A stretch of 64,000 nt of DNA from Candidatus Desulfovibrio trichonymphae (GTDB taxonomy: Bacteria; Desulfobacterota; Desulfovibrionia; Desulfovibrionales; Desulfovibrionaceae): assembly GCF_002355955.1 (NCBI RefSeq), contig NZ_AP017368.1, forward strand, positions 124,001 through 188,000, written 5' to 3'. The translations under genes were made by a program, and so were the position numbers. Positions within the stretch are counted from its first letter, which is position 1. Every line of letters begins with the position of its first letter. Of the stretch, positions 26,611-35,585 are shown piece by piece. Below the pieces are notes generated by a model. That model saw only the letters and a list, made by a program, of their open reading frames with translations. It was not told where the DNA came from and searched no databases.

Positions 26611-27572
26611 TCAGCTCTCGGCAAAGGGTTTCCAGAGCACGAACAGGGCGACGAACAACCCCGCGCACAGCGCGTACACCGTGTTGATGCCGAGCAGAGC
26701 GTTCAGGCTGTATGCCAGCAGAGGGCCAAAGGCCGCACCCATGTCCGTCAGCAGGGCATAGGCCATGAGCAATGAATGACCCCCCGCCTCTGCGGACGCA
26801 TTCGCAGCGCCTGTGTCCGCCAGGGTGGTCAATGCCGTGGCTGTGGCGCATGCGAACCAGAGGGGCAAGGGCAGTGGCAGGGCCAACAGGGCGAAAATGA
26901 CAGCTCCGCACCCGAAGGCGTACAGGAAAAGAAGCTGCCACCCGTAACGGGCGTCAGCGAGTTTTCCTGTCAGGGGTGCGAGCCAGGGTTCACAGCCCCA
27001 GCGCAGGGCCTGCAATATGCCGGCCAGCGTGGCCGTGCCCAGACTGAACACTACGGCACAGAAGCGCAGGCCGACCATGTCCGCCAGCATCCTCCCCCGA
27101 GCATGCCGGCGAGGCTCCCCAGGCGGTACAAGCCGTTGTACAGGCCTCGTGTCGTCGGTGTGGAGATTTTCAGGATACAGAACAGAGAGCCGAGGCGCAG
27201 CAGGGACCAGGCAAGACCCCAGACGCAACGGGCCAACACCCACCAGACAAGGCCCTGCAGGAAGCCGTAAGAAAGGGTGGTCAGTATGCCGAGCAGCATC
27301 GCGATGCAGACGCCCGTGCGTTCACTGATACGGGAATACAGGCGTCCGATGAAAGGGTTGAGGGGAAGTCGCACCAGGCGGTTGACCGAGAGCAGGGCCC
27401 CCACCTCCCACAACGAGGTCAGACCGGCCTGTTGAAAATACACGGGCAGCACAGTGTAGAGCATGGAATCGCCCATCAGGCACAGGGCGGTGACAAGCGC
27501 GAATACACTGATATGTCGTCTGTTTTTTGCATCATCCATGGCAAGTTGTCTGCGGATTCCATAAGAAGGCAT
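26611..27572 (-). pseudogene. MFS transporter, single frameshift
   Basis: Two overlapping minus-strand frames make one 12-helix major facilitator protein of roughly 360 residues. The first reads from the start to GSLAGMLGG and has SVNRLVRLPLNPFIGRLYSR, the MFS loop 2-3 motif. The second picks up at RMLADMVGL and runs through PWLAPLTGKLADARYGW to the end. They are joined across a run of five C (27,094-27,098 on the plus strand), so one inserted or deleted base separates them. This may be a true pseudogene, a phase-variable tract or a sequencing error. It converges on the dead dehydrogenase. ATGs at 27572 and 27539 are both possible starts. Confidence 0.8.
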
Positions 27573-27889
27573 CTCGTGAGCAAGCCCGCCCTGTGCGCCT
27601 GTCAGGATATAATAAACATGGCTCTAGAGCATCAGGTTTTTGGCGAGCAACCTTTTGAAGCTGCCGATAAGCTGCTCCAGCGGCTGATCGTATTGCCACT
27701 TGCCTGCACACCTCTGACAGGTTTCTGTGTGAGGGACTGTGCGTAAACTATCCAGTCCACAGCCATTGGATGCTTGCGGTACACACGCCGTATGCGATTT
27801 CGCCCGCGATGCTCAAAAAGGAATTCTCGCCCAAAGATTTTTCTGTCGAGGTCAACCAAACATGGCGCGTCCGCGCGTTGTATGCTCCT
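27573..27889. other. Degenerate intergenic segment
   Basis: No intact gene. On the minus strand several frames carry protein-like fragments, for example VYRKHPMAVDWIVYAQSLT and, one frame over, ETCQRCAGKWQYDQPLEQL followed by IGSFKRLLAKNLML, ending just before the MFS remnant. The change of frame in mid-sequence and the lack of a start suggest the eroded end of an unidentified gene or insertion element. I could not name the family. Confidence 0.35.
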
Positions 27890-28474
27890 TCATTTCTCCT
27901 TCACCGGTATCGACGACACAATCCCGGCCAAATGTTCGGCCATACGACATACCAGCGCGCTCTGCGCCCGGACGAAATCATCACAAGCATTGCCGTGCGC
28001 TGTTTCCTCATCTGCATACACACCTTGACAAAGAATTTCATCATGTTTGTTTTTCAACGTCCAGCGTGTTTCTATATGCGTCTTACCGGCCAATGTGCCG
28101 TCAAGGCGCTGCACGTCCAGAAAAAGAACCATATCGCCGCCCTCATCATCTGCAGCCGTCACGGTAATGCCGTTGGCAAAAAGACGCGGGGCAAGTTCTT
28201 CCCGCACAACGCGGCGTACGCCCTGACCCAACGGTTCAGCCCAGACATCGAACTGCGCTACCATAAGACGCGCTTTCCCGGCAACGCGATACACAATGCC
28301 GTTACGATCCAGATATTCCGGAACGACAACACGGGCAACGCGCAGACTCTTCGCCGGCAGACTGTCGGCTTTTACGGGAGTCACGGAACCCTCCAGCAGA
28401 TAGTACGCCACAGGCGTGCTGCGGCTGCACGCGACAAGCAGCATAACAAGCAAAAATAACGTCCGGCGCGCCAT
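27890..28474 (-). CDS. ABC-type transport auxiliary lipoprotein (PqiC/DUF330-like)
   Basis: 194 residues from ATG 28474, chosen because AAGGAG lies seven bases upstream; the ATGs at 28480 and 28495 are badly placed. A short signal peptide ends in LLVACS, a lipobox, so the protein is a lipoprotein. YYLLEGSVTPV and SLRVARVVVPEYLDRNGIVYRV match the ABC_trans_aux family, as in PqiC and the lipoproteins at the end of mce/mla operons. It probably links the inner-membrane Mla/Mce complex with the outer membrane. It is the last gene of the operon, 40 bases after mlaD. Confidence 0.82.
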   Translation of the reverse strand: MARRTLFLLVMLLVACSRSTPVAYYLLEGSVTPVKADSLPAKSLRVARVVVPEYLDRNGIVYRVAGKARLMVAQFDVWAEPLGQGVRRVVREELAPRLFANGITVTAADDEGGDMVLFLDVQRLDGTLAGKTHIETRWTLKNKHDEILCQGVYADEETAHGNACDDFVRAQSALVCRMAEHLAGIVSSIPVKEK

Positions 28475-28514
28475 TAGCATGCTCCTTATTCTCAAAATGT
28501 TATTCTCCTGTCAT

Positions 28515-29477
28515 TCAAGGCTTTTTGCCCCGCACTAAGACTTCGGGGTTGTGTTCCAGCATGTCGGCCAAATTGCGCAGAGAGCGTGCTGCGGATGTTC
28601 CTTCCTGCAACAGACGATGCAAGTCATGCACAGTCGGCGAATCCCGCCGCACAAGAGCTTCCGCAGAATTAGCAACGTGACGCAGTTGTGCGACCGTCTC
28701 AGCCAGAGCGCGCATGGCTTCGCGAAAGGCTTTCATGGCTTCGGGCGTTTGTTCGCGCACAATGCGGGCAGCACCATCAATCTGCGTCAGGGCGTCGTTT
28801 GCAGTTTTGATCATCTCGCCGTTTTGCAAAAGCTTTTGCGTCTGCGTAAACGTGTCGGCAAAGGCGGCTATCCCCTGCTTAAGTTTCCCGTCAGACAAGG
28901 CCAGAACAAGATCGTTCAGAACAACATCCAGAGAATGCAGTATCTGCTCAAGCGGCACCTTTGCCAGCGCGCGCTGCAACGCGTCAATGGGCGAAGGAAC
29001 AGTAGGAATTTCCAGTTCAGGAGTGGTAGAACGATACAAGGGCGTGGTTTCCGGATGAAAATCCAGCTCAATGCAATACTTGCCGGTAACAAAGCTCTGC
29101 AATTGCAAGCGCGCGCGCATGCCACGGTCCACCATTCGGCGCACCATTTCCTGCTCAAAATTTTCTGTAACGCCGGCCACACTGTCGTTGCGCATAATGG
29201 TTTTTTCATCAATGCGAATAAACACAGGTATGGCCACATTCTGCTTCTGCTCATCAGCCACAAGATTGATATGCGTGACGCTGCCCATGGGCACGCCGCG
29301 AAAAACAACTGGCGCGCCGATGGAAAGCCCGTTCACCGAACCATCAAAATAGAGCACATATTCCGTGTCATCACTGAAAAAACGTCTTGTGCTGAGCAAA
29401 AATAGACCCGCGACAAAAAGGACAAAGCCACCCAGCACAAAAGCGCCTACAGCCGTTTTATACCGCTGTGCATTCAT
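28515..29477 (-). CDS. mlaD: MlaD/MCE family lipid-binding protein
   Basis: 320 residues. One N-terminal transmembrane helix (about 10-28) anchors an MCE domain (about 38-115) with YVLYFDGSVNGLSIGAPVVFRG, the canonical start of MCE domains. The rest is helical and rich in Gln/Ala, as in PqiB/Mce relatives (for example TLLQNGEMIKTANDALTQI). It would form the periplasmic lipid-conducting ring on the MlaE permease. The start overlaps the mlaF stop by four bases. MlaD proper is shorter (about 180 residues), so this is the longer Mce-like variant. Confidence 0.87.
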   Translation of the reverse strand: MNAQRYKTAVGAFVLGGFVLFVAGLFLLSTRRFFSDDTEYVLYFDGSVNGLSIGAPVVFRGVPMGSVTHINLVADEQKQNVAIPVFIRIDEKTIMRNDSVAGVTENFEQEMVRRMVDRGMRARLQLQSFVTGKYCIELDFHPETTPLYRSTTPELEIPTVPSPIDALQRALAKVPLEQILHSLDVVLNDLVLALSDGKLKQGIAAFADTFTQTQKLLQNGEMIKTANDALTQIDGAARIVREQTPEAMKAFREAMRALAETVAQLRHVANSAEALVRRDSPTVHDLHRLLQEGTSAARSLRNLADMLEHNPEVLVRGKKP

Positions 29478-30238
29478 ACTTTTCCCCGTGTCAGAAAATG
29501 TCGGGCGTTGACTTCCGTTTTAGGATCACGCGCAAGATCAGCCGGCCTGCCGGCGGCGGTTACTGAACGGCTTTGTACGTCCAGATAGACACTGTTGTCA
29601 GCAATGGCAAAAATACTCTGCAATTCATGAGAAACAATCACACAACTTGTGTTCAACGTTTCACGCAGCTCCAAAATCAAATCATCCAGCATACGCCCGC
29701 TCACAGGATCCAACCCGGCAGAAGGCTCATCCAGAAAAAGAATCTGCGGATCCAATGCCAGCGCCCGCGCCAGCCCGGCCCGTTTGCGCATACCGCCGCT
29801 GATTTCTGAGGGATAATAATCCTCAAAGCCGGCGAGACCCGTCAACGCCAGCTTCAACAAAGCCTGCTCACGGATTTCCTGTTCCTCCAACTCCGTATAC
29901 TGTTGCAGCAAAAGTCCTACATTTTCCGCCAGCGTCATTGAACTCCATAACGCGCCGTTCTGAAAAAGCACGCCTACGCGGCGCATGACGTTGCGCCGCG
30001 CCTCTTGGTCTCCCCCCCAGAAATCCGTATCACCGTAAAAAATCCGTCCCGCCTGTGGCGCTTTCAAGCCCATGAGCACGCGCAACAATGAGCTCTTGCC
30101 TGATCCGGACACTCCCATAATACAAAAAATTTCTCCTGCGCGCACGTCAAAGCTGACATGGCGCATGAGCACGCGGCCGCCAAACCCCACCTGCAGATCG
30201 CGCGTGCATATCCTGACTTCGCACTCTTGCTGAAGCAT
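29474..30238 (-). CDS. mlaF: Mla/Mce lipid transport ATP-binding protein
   Basis: 254 residues, an ABC ATPase. Walker A is GVSGSGKSS (42-50), the Q-loop VLFQNGALWSSMTLAENV near 90-107 (the Q-N-G-A-L form is characteristic of MlaF/Mce ATPases), the signature SGGMRKRAGLARAL 147-160, and Walker B ILFLDEPSAGLDP 166-178. It drives phospholipid movement by the MlaE permease. It starts two bases after the mlaE stop and overlaps mlaD by four, so the operon is translationally coupled. Confidence 0.93.
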   Translation of the reverse strand: MLQQECEVRICTRDLQVGFGGRVLMRHVSFDVRAGEIFCIMGVSGSGKSSLLRVLMGLKAPQAGRIFYGDTDFWGGDQEARRNVMRRVGVLFQNGALWSSMTLAENVGLLLQQYTELEEQEIREQALLKLALTGLAGFEDYYPSEISGGMRKRAGLARALALDPQILFLDEPSAGLDPVSGRMLDDLILELRETLNTSCVIVSHELQSIFAIADNSVYLDVQSRSVTAAGRPADLARDPKTEVNARHFLTRGKV

Positions 30239-30240
30239 AC

Positions 30241-31395
30241 CTACACCCCCAGCACGGTGCAGACAACAGTTATCACGGCCGTTGCCACAATAATCCCTAC
30301 AAGAGCATGCACAACCGCCGTTGTCACGGCAAGTCCCACAGCTCCGGCGCTACGCCCGCAACGCATGCCGTGAAAACAGCCGGACAGCGCGATGATAACG
30401 CCAAAAAACGTTCCGTAAACAAGGCCGACAAGAACGTGCCTGAAAGGCGTCATCTGAACAGTGGCGTTGAGATATTCATACGGGTTCAGCCCCATCATCG
30501 TAACGCCCACCAAATAGCCGCCGGCTATGCCCATGATGTCGGCATACAGCGTCAGCAACGGCGTCATGGCAGTCAAGGCGAGCACACGCGGCAAAACCAG
30601 AAAATCCACAGGATAAATGCCGGCTGCGGAGAGAGCGTCCACCTCTTCATTTACCTGCATTGCGCCTGTCAGGGCAGCATAGGCCGCTCCAATCCGTCCG
30701 GACATGACCACACCAACCATCATGGCGCCCATAATGCGCAGCATGCCTATGCCGACAAGTCCTGCAACATAGACTTGCGCGCCGAACTGTGTTAACTGCA
30801 CCCACCCGACAAAAGCCAGAATCAGACCAAAGAGCAGACTTGTGAGCGAAACAATAGGCAGCGCCCGCACACCGCATTCGTGCACGACTTCCATGAGATC
30901 CTGCAGTCGCATATGAGACTGCCCGCGTACAAGACGCTGAAATGAAGCGACGATTTCCCCCAAAAAATAAAAAAAATCGGCAAGATCGGGGAGAAGGGCA
31001 AAAACCCGCCCCCCAAGAGCTGATAAAAACGTCTCGTCTGTTTGCCGCCTGATGACGTCCGCCCCCGCAGGAGCGGACAAGGCCAAGGACAAAAGCCGCG
31101 TGAGACCTTCTGGCAAATTGAGATTCACGGTGAGACCGCGCTTGCGCGCTGTCCTGATGACGCGCACAAGAAATACGAGCAGGCTCGTGTCCCACTGGTT
31201 CAAGTCATCCGCGTCCAGACTCAGCTCCCGCACACGCGCATCCGTAAAGCGTTGCAGAACAAAGTGTGCCTCTGCCGGCAAATTGTCTCCCATACACCAC
31301 CGACCGCACACGCTGACACGCAGAAGGCGGCCCTGTTTGCGGGTCTCTGCCTGCACAGACGCATGCGCTGCCACTTCCTGCGGATTTGATTGCAT
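30241..31395 (-). CDS. mlaE: MlaE-family permease with N-terminal STAS domain
   Basis: 384 residues from ATG 31395; the frame stays open to a TTG at 31467, and neither start has a clear ribosome site. Residues 1 to about 110 form a STAS-like domain (RVSVCGRWCMGDNLP, SLDADDLNQWDTSLLVFLVRVI). The C-terminal two thirds is the MlaE/YrbE permease domain with five to six helices: VRALPIVSLTSLLFGLILAF, GRIGAAYAALTGAMQVNEEVDAL (the conserved coupling helix) and PRVLALTAMTPLLTLYADIM. In E. coli the STAS protein is the separate MlaB; here it is fused, as in several deltaproteobacteria. First gene of the mlaE-F-D-lipoprotein operon. Confidence 0.9.
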   Translation of the reverse strand: MQSNPQEVAAHASVQAETRKQGRLLRVSVCGRWCMGDNLPAEAHFVLQRFTDARVRELSLDADDLNQWDTSLLVFLVRVIRTARKRGLTVNLNLPEGLTRLLSLALSAPAGADVIRRQTDETFLSALGGRVFALLPDLADFFYFLGEIVASFQRLVRGQSHMRLQDLMEVVHECGVRALPIVSLTSLLFGLILAFVGWVQLTQFGAQVYVAGLVGIGMLRIMGAMMVGVVMSGRIGAAYAALTGAMQVNEEVDALSAAGIYPVDFLVLPRVLALTAMTPLLTLYADIMGIAGGYLVGVTMMGLNPYEYLNATVQMTPFRHVLVGLVYGTFFGVIIALSGCFHGMRCGRSAGAVGLAVTTAVVHALVGIIVATAVITVVCTVLGV

Positions 31396-31578
31396 TATGA
31401 TAATATAATAGCCTGAGCATCCTGCACGCGCAAGCGCGTCCGCGCCGCAATTATAGGGCAACGACAAATATGCTTACGCCAGATATACAGTTGCAGCCGA
31501 TGGTTAACCATAAGACATCCTGACTCTTAGGCCGGCCCGTATACATTTGTAAGCACATAGACGTTGAGAGCATCGCTG

Positions 31579-31596
31579 TTTACAATTTATTGTAAA
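31579..31596. promoter_or_regulatory. 18-bp palindrome upstream of mlaE
   Basis: TTTACAAT and ATTGTAAA form perfect 8-base arms around TT. It lies about 185 bases before the mlaE start, within the gene-free stretch 31,396-31,812. It resembles an operator for a dimeric regulator, but no regulator gene is adjacent and the identity is unknown. The rest of the stretch holds no gene. Confidence 0.4.
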
Positions 31597-31747
31597 ATGT
31601 GTTCGCTCAATGGATGCCGGATGACGCGGCCATAACACCTATGAAAATATAGTATTAGAATTTGTGCCTCCGTGGTGTGGAACAACAGGCCGTATTGTTT
31701 CGGTTTGATTGTCTTTTCTCAAATTTTTTTAAATCTGTGGAGCATAG

Positions 31748-31769
31748 TGTGGGGCAGATTTGCCCCACA
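31748..31769. terminator. Hairpin downstream of tRNA-Glu
   Basis: TGTGGGGCA (31,748-31,756) and TGCCCCACA (31,761-31,769) make a perfect 9-bp stem with a 4-base loop, 44 bases beyond the 3' end of the minus-strand tRNA-Glu. There is no T-run directly after it in that direction, so its role as a terminator is likely but not certain. Confidence 0.5.
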
Positions 31770-31812
31770 AACAAAAAAGGACTTAGATTTTACTCTAATT
31801 CCTTGATTTTTT

Positions 31813-31888
31813 TGGCGTCGCCAACGGGATTTGAACCCGTCTTAACGGCTTGAGAGGCCGTCGTCCTAACCGGATAGACGATGGCGAC
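31813..31888 (-). tRNA. tRNA-Glu (anticodon CTC)
   Basis: Minus strand: acceptor GTCGCCA (31,882-31,888) pairs with TGGCGAC (31,817-31,823), discriminator G, CCA encoded at 31,813-31,815. The anticodon loop CTCTCAA gives CTC, reading GAG. T-arm GTTCAAATC is normal. Confidence 0.95.
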
Positions 31889-31951
31889 AGCGGGATAATG
31901 CTAGATAACGCAGGGAAAGTTGTCAAGAAATTTGATGCACTCTGGCGAGCG

Positions 31952-32206
31952 TCACACGCCGGTCTGTTTGTCGGGCTTCGGAGATCTGCGGTCGGCGTTT
32001 TGTTCGCGGAAGGCGCGCAAGCGCAGTTCATCCACAATGGTTTTTTCATAGTCCGGCGAGAAGTTAACTTCAAAGCGCAGATCCGAAGAGAGCAGGCGTT
32101 CGATGCGTTGCGTTTCTTCCCATATCTCCAGCAGTTCTTCGTTTGCCAGCGCTTTGACGCGTTCAGCAAATGAGGCTTCGTCGTAAAACGGGACACAGGA
32201 ACCCAT
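31952..32206 (-). CDS. Small conserved hypothetical protein
   Basis: 84 residues, with AAGGGGG before the ATG. It is charged and predicted helical (EASFAERVKALANEELLEIW, ETQRIERLLSSDL), without membrane segments or a signal peptide, ending in a basic, proline-containing tail. I do not recognise a domain. It stands between the large radical SAM gene and tRNA-Glu on the same strand as both. The strong ribosome site and clean helical pattern argue for a real gene. Confidence 0.6.
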   Translation of the reverse strand: MGSCVPFYDEASFAERVKALANEELLEIWEETQRIERLLSSDLRFEVNFSPDYEKTIVDELRLRAFREQNADRRSPKPDKQTGV

Positions 32207-32385
32207 GTTACCCCCTTTTTGCGTGAAGAAAATTTTGAACAGGTTTCAGCGCGATCAGCGTTTTGTCCATGACGTCACCCCTTCAGGCCGGGGTGCAGGC
32301 CGTCGCCAAGGTCGTCCATGTAAGCGCGCTCATCGGCGAGCGTCCTGTGAATATCCGTGCATTGGTGACGGTTGATGACATGGCG

Positions 32386-35049
32386 TTACAGGTTCGGCGC
32401 GGGCACGTCCGCGCCTGCGAAAATTTGCGCTGTTTTGGTGAGGCGCACACGTAAACGCAATGCGTCTTCCCGTCCCAAGGGCTTAAGAATCGCAAGGCAA
32501 AAGGCCAGAGGCGACAGATACACCGTACGCCAGTCCGCCGTAAATGTCACGGTCGCGCCGCCGCGCCGCGGTTGTTGGTTTTGCGCCGTGTCCGGCGGGG
32601 CGCTCTCCCAACTGTGGAGAATCGGCCGTATGTTCGTTGAGCGCAGCCCGTTTTTTGTCTTGCGCAAATAGGTAAAGGCGTCCAGCGCGGCAAACTGTTC
32701 GAAACACCGCGCGGCCGGGTTGTCGTCCTCACAGGCGTGCAGGCTGAGTGAAAATTTTTCCTTGGAGGCGAGTTCGGTACGGCGGCTTTTGATAAATTTT
32801 TCCACGCGAATAACGTCCATGCCTGGAGGAAGCACGGGGGAAAGGCGTTGCGCCACCGTCTCGGGAGCAAGGGCCGTGCGCAGCGTGATGACAAACCATT
32901 CGGCAAGACTTTGTACGCCGACCGGCAGGGCGCGGCCGAAAGAAAGCAGCGGCAGCGGGTGAAAACCCTGGGAAAAAGCCGACGGCAGGGCCGCGTGGCG
33001 CAGGGCTCGGTCCAAAACGGCCTGAAGTTCCAACTGGCTTAAAAAGGCACAGTCCTCTGTTTTACTGTGCCATATGCGGTAGGTTGCGGCCTTGACGGTC
33101 AGGGTGGCGGCGATTTGCGGCGGGCGATTTGCGCGCGCGCGGCAGATCAGCCGACCTTCGGCGTCGCGGGCGGGCAGGTAGGCGTCCTGATCGCGCATGG
33201 GAAAAACAAGACGGTTCGCGTGCGCGTTCGTTCCGACGCGCGGCAGACGGGAGGGCCCCGCTTTGGTGTCGCAGGCGCCGCACTGGCGGCAGACATTGTA
33301 GCGGCAATCCCCGGAAATTTTTTCCCTGAGAGCGCGGGCGCGTTCCCGCAACAGAAAATTTTCAGAAATGCCGGCCTCCAGATGGCTCCAGGCAAGCGGC
33401 GCGCCGGGCGTGCGCGGCCCTGTGAAGGCTTCCGCGTCAAGGCCGGATTCTTCAAGCGCCGCGAGCCAGGGTGCAAGGTCAAAGCTGTCCGCCCAACTGC
33501 AAAATACGGCGCCCTTGTGAAAGGCCTTTTCCACCACGTCCGCCATGCGGCGGTCCGCGCGGGACAAAATGCCTTCCAGCCGGCTCATGGCCGGTTCATG
33601 CCAGCGCAGCTTCAGGCATTTCTGCCCCCTGAAGATGTCGCGCAGAAGGTTGATTCTCCGGCTCATTTCTTCGGAAGATATCTGCGCTTCCCACTGAAAC
33701 GGGGTGAATGGCTTGGGTACAAAGGGCGACACGGCGGCCGTCACCTGCATGCGGGGCGCACCGCAGCCCGCCGCGTCGCGTACCTTGCGGCATAATTCGG
33801 CTATGGCGGCAATGTCTTCGTCCGTTTCCGTCGGCAGACCGATCATAAAATAGAGTTTGACCTGCCGCCAGCCGTGCTCCAGCAGTTTTTGCGCGTGCAA
33901 AAGCAGGTCTTCTTCGCTCACGCCCTTGTTGATGACGTCGCGCAGACGCTGGCTGCCGGCCTCCGGGGCAAGGGTGCAGCCTGTGCGGCGCAGCTCGGCC
34001 ATGCGTTCCAGAATTTCGTCGTCAATGGATCCCACGCGCAAAGAGGGAAGGGAAAGGCTCACCTGTTCGGCGGCGCAGTGGTCCAGCGCGTTGCGGCAGA
34101 GTGTCTTGAGGGCGGAAAAATCGCCGGCGCTCAACGCAAGAAAGGAAATTTCATCAAAGCCTGTTTCTTTGAGACAATCGCGCACTAGGGTCATGACGCC
34201 GGGCACAGAGCGTTCCCGCACCGGGCGGTAGACCATGCCCGCATGGCAAAAGCGGCAGCCCCGCGTGCAGCCCCGCGCTATTTCGAGCGTAAGGCGGTTG
34301 TGTACGGCGCCGACGGGCGTTATTTGTTTCACGGGGTATGGGGCCGTGTTCAGATCAGCCACAATGCGGCGCGAAGGGCGGGCATGGTCGGCAAAAAGGG
34401 GCGTCGGCGGGCCGCAGGGGCTTGCCGACGGGCCGAAAAGCGAGGGCACGTACACGCCGGACACAAGCCGTGTTTCGCGCAAAAGACGGCTTCTGCCCCA
34501 GCTGTTCTCCATCGCTGTTTCCAGCAATCGCAGTACATCGGGCAGGCTTTCCTCCCCGTCACCCAGAACCATGATGTCCATGAACGGGGCCAGCGCTTCG
34601 GCGGAGAGCAGCGCGCCGCCGCCGGCGATAACCAGCGGGCAGGCCGTCATGTCTTCAGGGCGGTTTGCTGTGCGCAGGGGAATGGCGGCCAGATCAAGCA
34701 TATACAGAATATTGGTGTAGCATAGCTCGTGAGTGACGGAAAAAGCGACGCAGTGCAGGTTTTTCAGTGGGGTGTCGGATTCCAGCGTGCACAGGGGGGC
34801 CTTATGGGCGCGCAGGACGGCGGCTGCTTCGCGTTCCGGTGCCATGACCCGTTCAGCCAGCCAGCGGGGACAGCTGTTGACTATGCTGTACAGTATCTTC
34901 TGCCCGAGGTAGGACATGCCCACTTCATAGGTGTCGGGAAAGGCCAGAGCGATGCGCAGATTCACGGCATCCGCATTTTTGTGGCAGGCGCCTTCTTCAA
35001 TGCCGGCGTAGCGGCTGGGTTTGGGCAGCAGGGGGAGGAGTTCGCGCAT
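32386..35049 (-). CDS. B12-binding-type radical SAM protein with DUF2344 C-terminus
   Basis: 887 residues. The N-terminal part (about 25-230) is the cobalamin-binding-like domain found in TIGR03960 proteins, then a radical SAM core with Cys261, Cys265 and Cys268 (ARGCTRGCRFCHAGMVYRPV). From about 640 onward there is a DUF2344 domain (TYRIWHSKTEDCAFLSQLEL, ALPSAFSQGFHPLPLLSFG). In many bacteria these two domains are separate neighbouring genes linked to ribosome assembly or RNase G; here they are fused. The reaction is not established for the family. The C-terminal 150 residues after the DUF2344 core show no recognised domain. Confidence 0.87.
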   Translation of the reverse strand: MRELLPLLPKPSRYAGIEEGACHKNADAVNLRIALAFPDTYEVGMSYLGQKILYSIVNSCPRWLAERVMAPEREAAAVLRAHKAPLCTLESDTPLKNLHCVAFSVTHELCYTNILYMLDLAAIPLRTANRPEDMTACPLVIAGGGALLSAEALAPFMDIMVLGDGEESLPDVLRLLETAMENSWGRSRLLRETRLVSGVYVPSLFGPSASPCGPPTPLFADHARPSRRIVADLNTAPYPVKQITPVGAVHNRLTLEIARGCTRGCRFCHAGMVYRPVRERSVPGVMTLVRDCLKETGFDEISFLALSAGDFSALKTLCRNALDHCAAEQVSLSLPSLRVGSIDDEILERMAELRRTGCTLAPEAGSQRLRDVINKGVSEEDLLLHAQKLLEHGWRQVKLYFMIGLPTETDEDIAAIAELCRKVRDAAGCGAPRMQVTAAVSPFVPKPFTPFQWEAQISSEEMSRRINLLRDIFRGQKCLKLRWHEPAMSRLEGILSRADRRMADVVEKAFHKGAVFCSWADSFDLAPWLAALEESGLDAEAFTGPRTPGAPLAWSHLEAGISENFLLRERARALREKISGDCRYNVCRQCGACDTKAGPSRLPRVGTNAHANRLVFPMRDQDAYLPARDAEGRLICRARANRPPQIAATLTVKAATYRIWHSKTEDCAFLSQLELQAVLDRALRHAALPSAFSQGFHPLPLLSFGRALPVGVQSLAEWFVITLRTALAPETVAQRLSPVLPPGMDVIRVEKFIKSRRTELASKEKFSLSLHACEDDNPAARCFEQFAALDAFTYLRKTKNGLRSTNIRPILHSWESAPPDTAQNQQPRRGGATVTFTADWRTVYLSPLAFCLAILKPLGREDALRLRVRLTKTAQIFAGADVPAPNL

Positions 35050-35121
35050 GGTTTTTGCCGGTGTGGAAATGGCATAAAAAAGGCGCGCTACGCCGCCTGT
35101 GAAGAGTCGTATTCAGTCCGC

Positions 35122-35460
35122 TTATATGATAAGTCCGCTGCCGCCCGCGCCGGGCGTCGCGCCGAACTGCAGCTTGCCGAGACCGCCCGCAACCGTCAGG
35201 TTGGTAGTGGCTTCAATGTATTTGTCCTGCAGTTCCTTGGGGGTATTGGCATAGCGGTACAAAAAGGCGGAGCCGTCCAGTGTGCCGGAGAAATTGGGCT
35301 CAAAGGGATAGCCATAGGGCATCATCATCATCTGCACGCCCTGCTGCGTTGGCACTGTCTGCAGGGCGGCCACCTCATTGAGGCAGTCCTTGCCCGTGTC
35401 GTATTTGCCGATGACCAGCTCGCCCGTTACCAGTTTCATCAAGCGGATATCGTACGCCAT
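35122..35460 (-). CDS. Conserved hypothetical protein (Desulfovibrio-type)
   Basis: 112 residues. MKLVTGELVIGKYD at the N-terminus and QTVPTQQGVQMMMMPYGYPF in the middle recall a short protein family I associate with Desulfovibrio genomes; the beginning suggests an Sm-like beta-barrel. The C-terminus ends in a glycine-rich tail. No signal or membrane segment is seen. It is 72 bases upstream of the radical SAM gene on the same strand and may be co-transcribed with it. Function unknown. Confidence 0.7.
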   Translation of the reverse strand: MAYDIRLMKLVTGELVIGKYDTGKDCLNEVAALQTVPTQQGVQMMMMPYGYPFEPNFSGTLDGSAFLYRYANTPKELQDKYIEATTNLTVAGGLGKLQFGATPGAGGSGLII

Positions 35461-35585
35461 ATAACATCCCGCGGGTTCAGGTTATTTTATATAAACTTTT
35501 TATAGCAAGAAGTTATATATAACCGTTTGTCGGGTCTGTGTCAAGTTTCAGTTGCTCTCAGACGCGAAAAGGCTACACTGGCTCC

